Notes under the pieces: generated by a model
Database searches by the model: none
Told to the model about the DNA's origin: nothing
The model's input: only the letters and a program-made list of their open reading frames with translations
In this document: positions 1-6,575 of the stretch, one piece after another
Position numbering within the stretch: the first letter of the stretch is position 1
How the letters are laid out: every line of letters begins with the position of its first letter
Assembly: GCA_910577045.1 (NCBI GenBank)
Contig: CAJTLB010000032.1
Coordinates: 1 to 23,347, forward strand
Length of the DNA: 23,347 nucleotides
Origin: an uncultured Lachnospiraceae bacterium
GTDB taxonomy: Bacteria > Bacillota > Clostridia > Lachnospirales > Lachnospiraceae
Direction of reading: 5' to 3'
Position numbers and translations under genes: made by a program

Positions 1-127
1 CCCCGGCTTCGTTCGCTACGTCTAAAAGTCTGCTCCTGCCTATGTTATACCGTGTCTTTGCTTGTAGTTCTGAAAGAACCAATACCTCATTCATACTCAC
101 GTTTTCATTTACTTGTAATGCTCTCAT
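1..127 (-). CDS. Excisionase-like / DUF6462-like DNA-binding protein, N-terminal part
   Basis: Forty-two codons are visible before the window edge, from an ATG at 125-127 with GGAG about ten bases upstream. Residues 12-42 read as a helix-turn-helix of the excisionase type, with the characteristic pattern TRYNIGRSRLLDVANEAG, in which a small-residue turn precedes a recognition helix ending NEAG. In Firmicute integrative elements such proteins sit next to a tyrosine integrase and direct excision. The gene is unlike any tail protein, although it directly follows the broken tape measure gene. That is the main reason to think a second mobile element begins here. Family assignment is from memory of the motif; function is inferred. 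Confidence 0.5.
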   Translation of the reverse strand, partial: MRALQVNENVSMNEVLVLSELQAKTRYNIGRSRLLDVANEAG

Positions 128-158
128 AATATACTTGCTCCTTTCTGTTTCTTAAGGT

Positions 159-188
159 TGTGTAAAATGTGTGTAAATTTCATGAAAT
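159..188. promoter_or_regulatory. Two TGTGTAAA direct repeats and a 12-bp palindrome upstream of the excisionase-like gene
   Basis: TGTGTAAA occurs at 159-166 and again at 170-177, exactly 11 bp apart (one helical turn). It is followed directly by the perfect palindrome ATTTCATGAAAT at 177-188. The cluster lies 32-61 bp upstream of the excisionase-like start. Such same-face repeats fit binding of an excisionase, integrase arm domain or repressor. There is no direct evidence for which protein binds. Confidence 0.35.
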
Positions 189-218
189 AAAAAAATCCAA
201 GACAATATAACGCTTGAA
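189..218 (-). terminator. Weak terminator-like hairpin at the element edge
   Basis: On the minus strand TTCAAG (213-218) can pair with CTTGGA (196-201) over six base pairs including one wobble, with an 11-nt loop, followed by seven T residues (189-195). The stem is short, so this is weak. It could stop phage tail transcription from running into the inserted element. Confidence 0.25.
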
Positions 219-243
219 TTTTCTTCTTTTATGACTTTTAAAT

Positions 244-711
244 TTATTTTTGTGACATAGCAGCCTCAAAGCCTTTATAGGTATTGATTATATCTACGAA
301 ACCAATACTGACTCCAAGAGCTGCTCCTGTTTGAAAGATAGGATTTTTTAACAAATTTATCATTCCCTTCACTGGAGATGTTACAAGATCAATGGCTTTC
401 ATAGTGACACTCCATGTCTTTCCTGAAAAACTTTTCATTTTATTCCCTAATGTAGAAAGCATTGGTGAAACTTTATCTTTTGCTTCCAAAAGCAGCTCAT
501 ATTTTTCTTTTACCCATTCGGAAAGAGTTCTTTGTGCCTTATCTGCTGACTTATCAAAGGCTGTTACATCTTTACTAGCCTTCTTTGCTGATTTTCCAGC
601 CTTATCTGCTGATTCTTCTACTTTACCCAGCTTTTTCATAAGATTAGACAATTCTGGTTCTGTTTCATCTATTGTTTCAATCGGAATTTCAATTCTAACA
701 GTTTCAGCCAT
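244..711 (-). CDS. Tail tape measure protein, N-terminal fragment (interrupted)
   Basis: This gene sets tail length and would normally encode many hundreds of residues. Only 155 codons are present. Translation probably starts at ATG 709-711 (MAETVRIEIP), because GGAGAAAGGGAAG lies just upstream. The product has an acidic/lysine-rich coiled region (about 20-75), then a helical stretch with a Gly-rich hydrophobic segment near 130-145 (FQTGAALGVSIGFVDII). It ends in FEAAMSQ, where tape measures of Clostridial phages normally continue, and is cut by Lys-stop. Its position directly after the frameshifting chaperone gene, with an 8-nt overlap, fits the tape measure slot. The truncation should abolish tail assembly unless the inserted element excises. 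Identity is fairly sure; the cause of truncation is inferred. Confidence 0.72.
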   Translation of the reverse strand: MAETVRIEIPIETIDETEPELSNLMKKLGKVEESADKAGKSAKKASKDVTAFDKSADKAQRTLSEWVKEKYELLLEAKDKVSPMLSTLGNKMKSFSGKTWSVTMKAIDLVTSPVKGMINLLKNPIFQTGAALGVSIGFVDIINTYKGFEAAMSQK

Positions 712-1437
712 TCTCTTCCCTTTCTCCTGTTCTTGATTCCAAAGCAATTCGCATAGAAGCAAGCATAAATGCTTGTACTCCCTTTGGTTTCTGATAAAAT
801 TCAACCGGAGTTATTCCTGTTGTCTGAAAAATATGATGCAATAAACAGGCTTTTCCTCCGGCCTCAATTAGTTTTTTGCGACTTCCTCTAAATCAGCTTC
901 AAATCCACTTAGCTTATCAATACATTCTAATACCTTATCTTTCTCTCCAGCTTTTAATGTATACTCAATCACATCAAGCCCATTCATAATTTGGAATTCT
1001 TTTGCCCTAAGGGCATCCCAAACCTTGCGATTATCCCATAGCTTTTCTCTGTCCTCTTCTATTGTTGCTTGATAGATAATTGCTGATTGATATTTAATGC
1101 GGTCAGTATCTTCTGGCAATTTCATTCCCAACTGCTTATTACGCACATATTTTGTATACTTTTTCTTACATCTTTCATATTCTTCTGAACCAAGAGGCCT
1201 AATCGAAAAAGCAAAATACAGCCTACCCTCACGGATTATTTCCATACGTTGAGTTTCTTCAGTTGAATATCCAGCAGCGTCAATCAATCCCTGGATAAAA
1301 TCCTCTTCATTGATCCGCATCTGTACTTTTGTTTCTTCTTTAGAAAATTCTTGATCTTCTACCTTAGTTTCCATTTCTTTTTCAAAACTACTTACAATTG
1401 CTACGCCTGGCTTATATTCTTTTTCATTTTTTGACAT
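704..1437 (-). CDS. Tail assembly chaperone, long -1 frameshift form (G-T type fusion)
   Basis: A -1 shift on the slippery heptamer at 877-871 fuses the 189-residue chaperone to a 55-codon extension. The extension starts LIEAGGKACLLHH, contains FMLASMRIALESR and ends EREENG at TGA 704-706, overlapping the tape measure start by 8 nt. The extension has no plausible start of its own and no internal stop, which is the signature of lambda G/GT-like frameshift products. In lambda the T part binds the tape measure while the G part binds tail tube subunits. The frameshift itself is predicted, not observed, but the heptamer, the position and the open downstream frame all agree. Confidence 0.75.
868..1437 (-). 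CDS. Tail assembly chaperone, short form (XkdN-like)
   Basis: A 189-residue acidic, largely helical protein that follows the tube gene and precedes the tape measure, exactly where PBSX-type phages carry the XkdN-like chaperone. The body (about residues 40-185) includes the conserved-looking patch FAFSIRPLGSEEYERCKKK, followed by KYVRNKQLG. The first 40 residues are low-complexity and Glu/Lys-rich. The chaperone coats the tape measure until tube subunits replace it. The frame ends at TAA directly after the slippery site, so most ribosomes should make this short form and a minority the long form. Assignment rests on synteny, size and the frameshift rather than on a strong sequence motif. Confidence 0.75.
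   Translation of the reverse strand: MSKNEKEYKPGVAIVSSFEKEMETKVEDQEFSKEETKVQMRINEEDFIQGLIDAAGYSTEETQRMEIIREGRLYFAFSIRPLGSEEYERCKKKYTKYVRNKQLGMKLPEDTDRIKYQSAIIYQATIEEDREKLWDNRKVWDALRAKEFQIMNGLDVIEYTLKAGEKDKVLECIDKLSGFEADLEEVAKN
871..877 (-). promoter_or_regulatory. Programmed -1 ribosomal frameshift site A-AAA-AAC
   Basis: The minus strand reads GCA AAA AAC TAA at the end of the chaperone frame, giving the canonical X-XXY-YYZ heptamer right before the stop codon. A purine-rich AGAGGA (889-884) upstream could act as a stimulatory Shine-Dalgarno-like element. Downstream a small AGGC/GCCT hairpin with a 10-nt loop can form. The site is where tailed phages usually place this recoding signal, between the chaperone and tape measure genes. 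Confidence 0.75.
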
Positions 1438-1460
1438 AATTTTTCTCCCTATCCTTTTTT

Positions 1461-1919
1461 CTAATCAATACTTAACAAGTTTTGTAACTTAGGTGGTCTA
1501 TTTACAAAGAAATTCCAATTTCTCTTAATCACATCACCTACAGAGATATTCTGCAAGTCAACCTGTCCCGAAGGGACACACTCACGGTACACCACTCTCT
1601 CTTCTGAATCATTCCTACCTAATAGTGAACCTTGGAAATCCCATACTGGCATAATTTGTGTCTCCATTGCTTCAAACAATTCCTTAATAAATGTGTCATC
1701 TTCCACTACAATCTGGGACATTGTAAGGTTTACTGCAAACGTATTTGCTGTTTCATGTTCCTGTGCATCACCTAGGACACTATATTTTGCATTGTTATAG
1801 GATACATTGGATGTAAAAGATTCTACGGTCGCTAACATCACTCCATCTTTATTGTAAAATGCCCCATCCTTGCCTGTCCTTGCATGTCTTGCATCTCCTG
1901 CTGCTCTTGGATTTCTCAT
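1461..1919 (-). CDS. Tail tube protein (XkdM-like)
   Basis: A 152-residue protein that directly follows the sheath gene, as the tube gene does in PBSX-type and other contractile-tail phages. It has GKDGAFYNKDG near residues 16-26, a pattern seen at the start of tube proteins, followed by alternating beta-strand-like segments (VESFTSNVSYNNAKYSVLG; FAVNLTMSQIVV; WNFFVNRP) and no signal peptide or membrane segment. Tube subunits stack into the inner channel on which the sheath polymerises. The ATG at 1919 has GGAGGG ten bases upstream. Identity is from size, beta-rich pattern and gene order. Confidence 0.8.
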   Translation of the reverse strand: MRNPRAAGDARHARTGKDGAFYNKDGVMLATVESFTSNVSYNNAKYSVLGDAQEHETANTFAVNLTMSQIVVEDDTFIKELFEAMETQIMPVWDFQGSLLGRNDSEERVVYRECVPSGQVDLQNISVGDVIKRNWNFFVNRPPKLQNLLSID

Positions 1920-1933
1920 ATCTTATACCCTCC

Positions 1934-3337
1934 TTATCCATTCGTGCTAAATTGGAACAAAAATGTGAGATAGATGTGCTCCATAGAGTCCTTATCAACC
2001 ACATCAATATCAAACCACGCACTGTCACCATCCGCTGTATATATGGTACTTTCTGTTACTCTACAAGCTACTAACTTTGATTCTGCCACCATAGCATCCC
2101 CAACACCTTGTATTTGGCTGATTACTGTACTTCTGCCATTGGTATCATTATCTACTTTACCAATTAACGCGTCTGTAGTAATATTAATCCGCCGAATTAA
2201 TTCATATCTTGTTTTCACACGCCTGATCTTCTTCCAACCCTCATCTTGATTCTCTGCTGGAACAATAAGCGTATTAATCGCATTATCAATCCAAACCTGC
2301 TTTGTGTTATTATAACTAAACACAATGCAACCCTTCTTTTCAGCAGCAATCATTTCTGTATTTGTCAGCCTTTCTAAAATTTCTGTAAATCCAGTTACCA
2401 CCATATGGGTAAGGGAAGAATTGGAAACAACAGAACCTATTAAGCCTGCAATACGGGCTGCTGTCTGATAACCATCAATCTCTTTTCCCTGTTCCTTTAT
2501 ATAAGCATTTAACACATAATTCATTTTCTCATCATTAAATGCCATTGCACGAGATATTCTAGTATCTAAATCTATATTATGTTTCTCAGCGACCACAGCC
2601 TGCACCAATGAACCTGCATCAAAAATCCTATTGATAAAAGACTGTAATAAAAGATGAATCTCTGGATCTTCTGTATCTACACAAATTGTATTAAATTCAT
2701 ACGCTTCCACCTCTGCAAAAGCATTAGAATAATCTTCTGTTGTTACTACCGGATTACTACCTTTTGTAAACTCACTTTGCGATATATTAGGCAAAATAGC
2801 TGCCTCTTTCCCTTCTACTATCTCTGCGCTGAAATTTTTAGAGGATACTAAAGCTGCTACTAAAGCCGCTGCCTCACCTGCCCCAGTTTTAAATTCAACC
2901 TTTTCAAATTCTGTAGTCCCAACATAAAAAATGCACTGTTTCAGGCTAGAATCTGACAATTTTTCACGGATTGTTACTGTAAATTCCTTATCGCCTGCAT
3001 GTTTTGCTGTAATTGTCAATGCTCCCTCGCCATCTGCATCTTTCAAACTAATTGTTCCTTTTGTGCCGCCGTTTCCAAGCCTGCAGGCAATAATTGTTTT
3101 TGCCCCACCTGCAATTGCTTCCCTAATAGCATCTGTAGTAAGGCTTGTACCAAAAACGGTTTCATAACCTTCTTTAGCGTCTAATTCTACTACTGTATTA
3201 AGTGGGCCAAAATCTGCTTTAAAAATTACAGCTGTTACCCCATTCATAATACTGATTGCTTTACTATCTTTTGTTTGAATATTAAAGTAGGAACCCGGCC
3301 TAACTTTCTGTTCCCCTAATATAAATGTACCAGCCAT
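1934..3337 (-). CDS. Contractile tail sheath protein (XkdK-like)
   Basis: A 467-residue protein, close in length to the PBSX sheath XkdK. The N-terminus (FILGEQKVRPGSYFNIQ, with the motif RPGxYxN) is the typical sheath opening. A central protease-resistant-type domain contains acidic beta strands. The C-terminal part (TDALIGKVDNDTNGR, then MAVAESKLVACRV-like strands) carries the conserved segment that threads into neighbouring subunits. It establishes that this phage is a myovirus with a contractile tail. The gene starts at ATG 3337, directly abutting the upstream small gene, and is followed by the tube gene after 14 nt. Confidence 0.92.
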   Translation of the reverse strand: MAGTFILGEQKVRPGSYFNIQTKDSKAISIMNGVTAVIFKADFGPLNTVVELDAKEGYETVFGTSLTTDAIREAIAGGAKTIIACRLGNGGTKGTISLKDADGEGALTITAKHAGDKEFTVTIREKLSDSSLKQCIFYVGTTEFEKVEFKTGAGEAAALVAALVSSKNFSAEIVEGKEAAILPNISQSEFTKGSNPVVTTEDYSNAFAEVEAYEFNTICVDTEDPEIHLLLQSFINRIFDAGSLVQAVVAEKHNIDLDTRISRAMAFNDEKMNYVLNAYIKEQGKEIDGYQTAARIAGLIGSVVSNSSLTHMVVTGFTEILERLTNTEMIAAEKKGCIVFSYNNTKQVWIDNAINTLIVPAENQDEGWKKIRRVKTRYELIRRINITTDALIGKVDNDTNGRSTVISQIQGVGDAMVAESKLVACRVTESTIYTADGDSAWFDIDVVDKDSMEHIYLTFLFQFSTNG

Positions 3338-3607
3338 CTATTTAATCTCCTTCTTCATAAATTTTTTAATGATTTCTTTTGCTTCAGAAATGCTACAGCT
3401 CTCTTTTTTGGCACTTTTCAATGCGGCTGCTACACATTCTGGCCTAGTATCAAAAAGCTTTCTTGCATTATTGGCAAGTTCTTTGGCTGTATAAATAGAT
3501 TCTTTCCTGCTTTCTTGTTCTTTCCTTGTCTTTTCTTCTGGAATCTTTTTTTCCTCTTCTACTATTCTTGCCATTTCATCCTGTACATGTATGATTCCCT
3601 TCGCCAT
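3338..3607 (-). CDS. Small charged helical protein upstream of the sheath, unknown
   Basis: An 89-residue, highly charged protein. Residues 1-40 are Glu/Lys-rich and probably coiled or disordered. Residues 38-89 look like a compact helical domain with YTAKELANNARKLFDTRPEC, then AALKSAKKESCSISEAKEI and a basic end. Small proteins with a similar C-terminal pattern are common between the tail terminator and sheath genes of Clostridial myophages. The function is not known to me. A strong GGAGGGGG Shine-Dalgarno precedes ATG 3607, and the stop is immediately followed by the sheath start, so it is expressed with the tail genes. The role may be in tail or neck assembly, from location only. Confidence 0.6.
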   Translation of the reverse strand: MAKGIIHVQDEMARIVEEEKKIPEEKTRKEQESRKESIYTAKELANNARKLFDTRPECVAAALKSAKKESCSISEAKEIIKKFMKKEIK

Positions 3608-3618
3608 AATCCCCCTCC

Positions 3619-4494
3619 TTATGTATATTCCAAATATGCCCCTTGAAGCATATGAGGCTTTTCCTTATATCGTAAAAGCCCATAATGCCCTGTAACAAAA
3701 ATCTGCCCATCTTTTAAATAATCTGACTTATAATTTACCTGCAGCCGTTTTATAAACATAGGCGACTTATCCAACAGAATAATCTCTCCATCAAGTGACA
3801 TCTGATTTACTATGGCAGCAGCCATCTTTAATCTCTTCTCACTGTCAGGGCATAAAATATGGACAGCAATCCTGCTATCCATCCATGCAACGGTATTCGT
3901 TTCCTCTGCTTTTTCTAGTACAACCAACTGGCAATAAAGAATGGGTTGTTCTTTTGTTGCCTCTGTTATTTCCTCTATCCTATCAAAGCCTATTACTAAG
4001 CAATCTGTATACAACTTTTTGATATATTGGTTGATTGCCATAATTGGATCTGGATCGGTTGTTTCCTGTAAAGAATACTCTAAAATATCAAATCGTATAT
4101 CACTACCAATAACAAAATCCAGATTTTTCTCTTGTAAGGTAAAAGCATCTGTCCTAGACCAGGTAAACACATATAATATCCCATTCTCTGGTTTGATTAC
4201 TATATCTCGTAAACACTTCCTAATTTCTACTTCAATTTCTTCTGGTGTCACTTTTTCTGTATTTTGGCATAGCAATGATACCAATAATGTCCCAGCACTT
4301 TTCCGTTCCTCATTTGCTTGTATATCAAGATTATAAACAATCCTAGGATATTGTGCCCTGCCTTCCCAACCATCTTGGTTATCTTCTGGTGCTTCTGGGC
4401 TAAAGATTGCCGGGCAACCCGAAAAAATAGAAAGATACTTTGTCAACTCTTTTGCCCCAGAAAACCTCTTATATATCAGTTCCTCTAGCTTCAC
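3619..4494 (-). CDS. Tail terminator-like protein, apparently internally duplicated
   Basis: The 291-residue protein occupies the tail terminator (tail completion) slot between the neck genes and the sheath. GTG 4492-4494 is preferred as start because GGAG lies seven bases upstream. An ATG at 4521 in the same frame is possible but overlaps the previous gene more. Two halves show a similar order of elements. Near 60-135 are a strand, LLVSLLCQ, a helix, FTWSRTDAF and IRFDILEY. Near 185-275 are YCQLVVLEK, SRIAVHILCPD, a helix, IKRLQVN and FVTGHYGLL. Terminators of the gpU/gp17 type are usually about half this length. The duplication is my reading by eye. The protein would cap the tail and connect it to the head. 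Confidence 0.55.
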   Translation of the reverse strand: MKLEELIYKRFSGAKELTKYLSIFSGCPAIFSPEAPEDNQDGWEGRAQYPRIVYNLDIQANEERKSAGTLLVSLLCQNTEKVTPEEIEVEIRKCLRDIVIKPENGILYVFTWSRTDAFTLQEKNLDFVIGSDIRFDILEYSLQETTDPDPIMAINQYIKKLYTDCLVIGFDRIEEITEATKEQPILYCQLVVLEKAEETNTVAWMDSRIAVHILCPDSEKRLKMAAAIVNQMSLDGEIILLDKSPMFIKRLQVNYKSDYLKDGQIFVTGHYGLLRYKEKPHMLQGAYLEYT

Positions 4495-4789
4495 TTTCCT
4501 TCTCCATTTCTTGCCCTTCACCTATGTTATATTGAAACACGTTAGCCATATCAGCGGACCATCTTATTTCCCATTCGTTTGCTGCTGCCTCTGATACAGG
4601 AATATGGAAATGGTTTGTCACATTCCCTATGCCTGGATGATATTGTACTGTCACTTGTTTTTCTGTAATAGATGTAACAAACCCAGCCTTTCCAGAATCC
4701 CATGTATTATGTTTCGCATAAAATAAATACCCTGGCTGTATTTGAGACAAATTATATGCTATTGTTGGTTTTTCTACTATTAAATCCAT
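4469..4789 (-). CDS. Small neck-region protein, DUF5026-like
   Basis: A 106-residue protein. The core (residues 8-77) is beta-rich: YNLSQIQPGYLFYAKHN, TWDSGKAGFVTSITEKQVTV, then GIGNVTNHFHIPVSE and WEIRWS. I recognise this as resembling DUF5026, a short family in Clostridial prophages with no established function; the name is from memory. The start at 4789 lies 12 bases downstream of the preceding stop. The end overlaps the next gene by 26 nt, with the acidic C-terminal tail encoded in the overlap. It lies among head-tail joining genes, so a structural or assembly role is plausible but not shown. Confidence 0.6.
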   Translation of the reverse strand: MDLIVEKPTIAYNLSQIQPGYLFYAKHNTWDSGKAGFVTSITEKQVTVQYHPGIGNVTNHFHIPVSEAAANEWEIRWSADMANVFQYNIGEGQEMEKESEARGTDI

Positions 4790-4801
4790 CTATTCCTCTC
4801 C

Positions 4802-5260
4802 CTATGTATATGGTGTATGATATATCTTCTTAATTTCTATTTGGGCTTTTTCCTTAATCCTTTCCACGAATGGCCTAGCTGCCATTTTAGAAGTGCCTTC
4901 TTCCAAAAAACCAGAATATTTTTCTTGGCTCTCTAATTCAGCGATAATCCTAACCCCATTATTAGCAGCCATTTCTTTTTTTACTTGCCCAGTCCAATGC
5001 AGACGTAAATTTCCAGTTCTTCTAGCAGGCGCTTCCCCTGGTGCAGATGCGATATAAGTCGCACGTTTTGTATATGGTTTCCGATATTTTTTACCACTTC
5101 TTTGCCCTTTCAATACTTCCAATTCTGCATTTCGGATTGCATTTACTGCACGTACTCCCCTTGAAAGCACTTGCCTATTTATTTTTTCCACCTGTCCTTT
5201 TATTGTAGCATGAACCATTGTACCTGGACTATTTTCCTTACTATCCGCCCATAATTTCAT
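4802..5260 (-). CDS. HK97 gp10-like neck / tail-completion protein
   Basis: 152 residues. The C-terminal half holds the hallmark of this family: YSGFLEEGTSKMAARPFVER, the pattern in which the chain 'Y..FLE.GTSKM..RPF' precedes a final helix. The N-terminus is a long helix (GQVEKINRQVLSRGVRAVNAI). The middle contains SAPGEAPARRTGNLR, which is also common in the family. These proteins sit at the head-tail interface between the stopper and tail terminator. The start codon overlaps the upstream stop in an ATGA, which suggests translational coupling to the head-closure gene. The order adaptor, stopper, gp10-like, terminator is the usual neck order. Confidence 0.85.
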   Translation of the reverse strand: MKLWADSKENSPGTMVHATIKGQVEKINRQVLSRGVRAVNAIRNAELEVLKGQRSGKKYRKPYTKRATYIASAPGEAPARRTGNLRLHWTGQVKKEMAANNGVRIIAELESQEKYSGFLEEGTSKMAARPFVERIKEKAQIEIKKIYHTPYT

Positions 5261-5613
5261 TTTATATCCTGCCTTTCTTCAGCATAATATATGGTTGCTA
5301 TGCCTAATGTGCCTGCATCATCAATATCAATAATATAAAAGATTCGTTCTCCAAGTATCAGTTTATCTGTCCTCTTTGCCGTTGGGCTTCCTGCTTGTAC
5401 AATAGTATGTGTCACAATATGGCTATTCTGGTTGTGTTTTCTCCTATCCTCATCAGATGCCTCAGCAAGACAACCTTTTAGGGTCTTTACCTCATTACCT
5501 ATATGCTTATTTGCTACTCTTCCTGTACTTGTTACAAATTGTTTATTACTCTCAATTATAAACTCTTTAAACAGATTTCCTGGCCTTACATACATCATTT
5601 TTGTATTGTTCAT
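5257..5613 (-). CDS. Head-tail stopper / head closure protein (SPP1 gp16-like)
   Basis: 118 residues with a beta-barrel-like layout. It opens with a positively charged strand region and contains THTIVQAGSPTAKRTDKLIL, then ERIFYIIDIDDAGTLG and an ending ATIYYAEERQDIK. The combination 'H.IV..G.P.AK..D.L..G...Y.I..ID..G.LG....Y..E' is typical of the stopper family that plugs the portal after packaging. It overlaps its neighbours on both sides through ATGA junctions, so it belongs to a tightly coupled neck set. Identification rests on this pattern and on synteny. Confidence 0.75.
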   Translation of the reverse strand: MNNTKMMYVRPGNLFKEFIIESNKQFVTSTGRVANKHIGNEVKTLKGCLAEASDEDRRKHNQNSHIVTHTIVQAGSPTAKRTDKLILGERIFYIIDIDDAGTLGIATIYYAEERQDIK

Positions 5614-6023
5614 CTATCTTTTACTCTTTCATTTTGCTGCATACCCGTATAAAAATATGGCGGCTTATTATGTGCTTCATTTCCAAATTTCAATCCACTA
5701 CAAGCCTCTATGGATACTTCTTTCTTCAACTTCTCATAATCTGCCCGCCATAATTTTGCTCTTTCTTGCATATATAACTGCAATGGCCCGGTTTTTGTAT
5801 CAACTTCATAAGCGAAACGGCGGCATAGGCTTTCTAACAACATCAACTTTGCCCTTTTCCACGATTTGGGATATGTTTCAATTGCTGCTTGTATTTCCTC
5901 ATCTGTTAATGCTGTTGTATCAGAAAGCCCATCTACCATGGTATCACCTAATTCAAACCTCATACGATCTTTCCCTAGTTCTTTCATCTTTCCTGGATCA
6001 TAAGTATATCCACCTTTTGCCAT
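5610..6023 (-). CDS. Head-tail adaptor (connector) protein, gp6/gp15-like
   Basis: 137 residues, largely helical. After an N-terminal segment (MAKGGYTYDPGKMKEL) come LTDEEIQAAIETYPKSWKRA and LLESLCRRFAYEVD, the kind of helical bundle found in adaptor proteins that dock under the portal. The start ATG shares an A with the previous stop (TAATG), and the end overlaps the stopper by ATGA. No catalytic motif is visible. The call comes from its position after the capsid genes and before the stopper, plus the helical pattern. Confidence 0.65.
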   Translation of the reverse strand: MAKGGYTYDPGKMKELGKDRMRFELGDTMVDGLSDTTALTDEEIQAAIETYPKSWKRAKLMLLESLCRRFAYEVDTKTGPLQLYMQERAKLWRADYEKLKKEVSIEACSGLKFGNEAHNKPPYFYTGMQQNERVKDR

Positions 6024-6562
6024 TAGGTATCAACTCCTTCTGTATGAGTGATTATTGTATTACTATTGTCAGATCTATTTTCGGAATATAAATTATCTAC
6101 TTGTTTTTTAGATGCTTCTTTTATCATCTTACGGTTGTCTATAGCATGAAGAAGTATTAACATATTTTCATTCTTGATTTCTGCTATTTCTTTTACCGCT
6201 TCCTCTACATTCATTTGCATAATAGAAAATACTTGTTGTATTTCCATCTGTGTTACTAGGACTACTATATGGTCTCCTTCTCCAGATTCTCTTTTTATAA
6301 CAACCTGGATACTTACTTTGCCTTCTATTTTAGCCACAGCCTCAAGAACAGCATTATCAATCATATGATCCACTTGCTCTTGTGTAAATCCTTCTTGTCC
6401 AGATACAGAGGTTTCCTCACATTCTTTGTTTATTTCTGAAATATAATTGTTTCTTTCTAATTTTAAACTTCTATCTGGAAGAATCACGCCTTCTGGCACT
6501 ATATTCCCCGGATAATATGTTATACCACCTACTACTAGCTGTTTTTTACACAAATACTGCAT
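6023..6562 (-). CDS. Phage head-region protein of unknown function
   Basis: ATG 6560-6562 is chosen (MQYLCKKQLVVGG) because AAAGGGGGC lies seven bases upstream. A GTG at 6583 would overlap the capsid gene and has no such site. The 179-residue protein has a small beta-rich N-terminal domain (LVVGGITYYPGNIVPEGVI), common in proteins encoded after capsid genes in Clostridial phages. Next comes a linker with FTQEQVDHMIDNAVLEA, then a beta/helical middle and a basic C-terminus. Genes in this place are often small capsid or neck accessories. I cannot assign a specific role. Confidence 0.6.
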   Translation of the reverse strand: MQYLCKKQLVVGGITYYPGNIVPEGVILPDRSLKLERNNYISEINKECEETSVSGQEGFTQEQVDHMIDNAVLEAVAKIEGKVSIQVVIKRESGEGDHIVVLVTQMEIQQVFSIMQMNVEEAVKEIAEIKNENMLILLHAIDNRKMIKEASKKQVDNLYSENRSDNSNTIITHTEGVDT

Positions 6563-6575
6563 GGTGATGCCCCCT

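Larger units (their letters stand above)
1..249. mobile_element. Edge of an inserted element interrupting the tape measure gene
   Basis: The phage tape measure frame runs up to codon CAA at 250-252 and then ends with AAA TAA. From there the sequence becomes very AT-rich, with no phage-tail coding, followed by the start of an excisionase-like gene leaving the window. In related phages the tape measure continues well beyond this point. I infer that an integrase-type mobile element is inserted at about 244-252. Only one end is visible, so there is no target duplication, integrase or second junction to confirm it. An assembly join, or decay of the tape measure gene, is the alternative. Confidence 0.45.

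Noticed and set aside
392..736. Plus-strand 114-codon open frame across the tape measure gene
   Set aside because: It is antisense to the tape measure coding region. Its composition (Ser/Phe/Leu-rich) is a shadow of Lys/Glu codons.
5432..6091. A 219-codon open frame on the plus strand
   Set aside because: It is antisense to three tightly overlapped neck genes, has no good ribosome site and gives a Leu/Ile/Phe-rich product as antisense frames of AT-rich genes often do.
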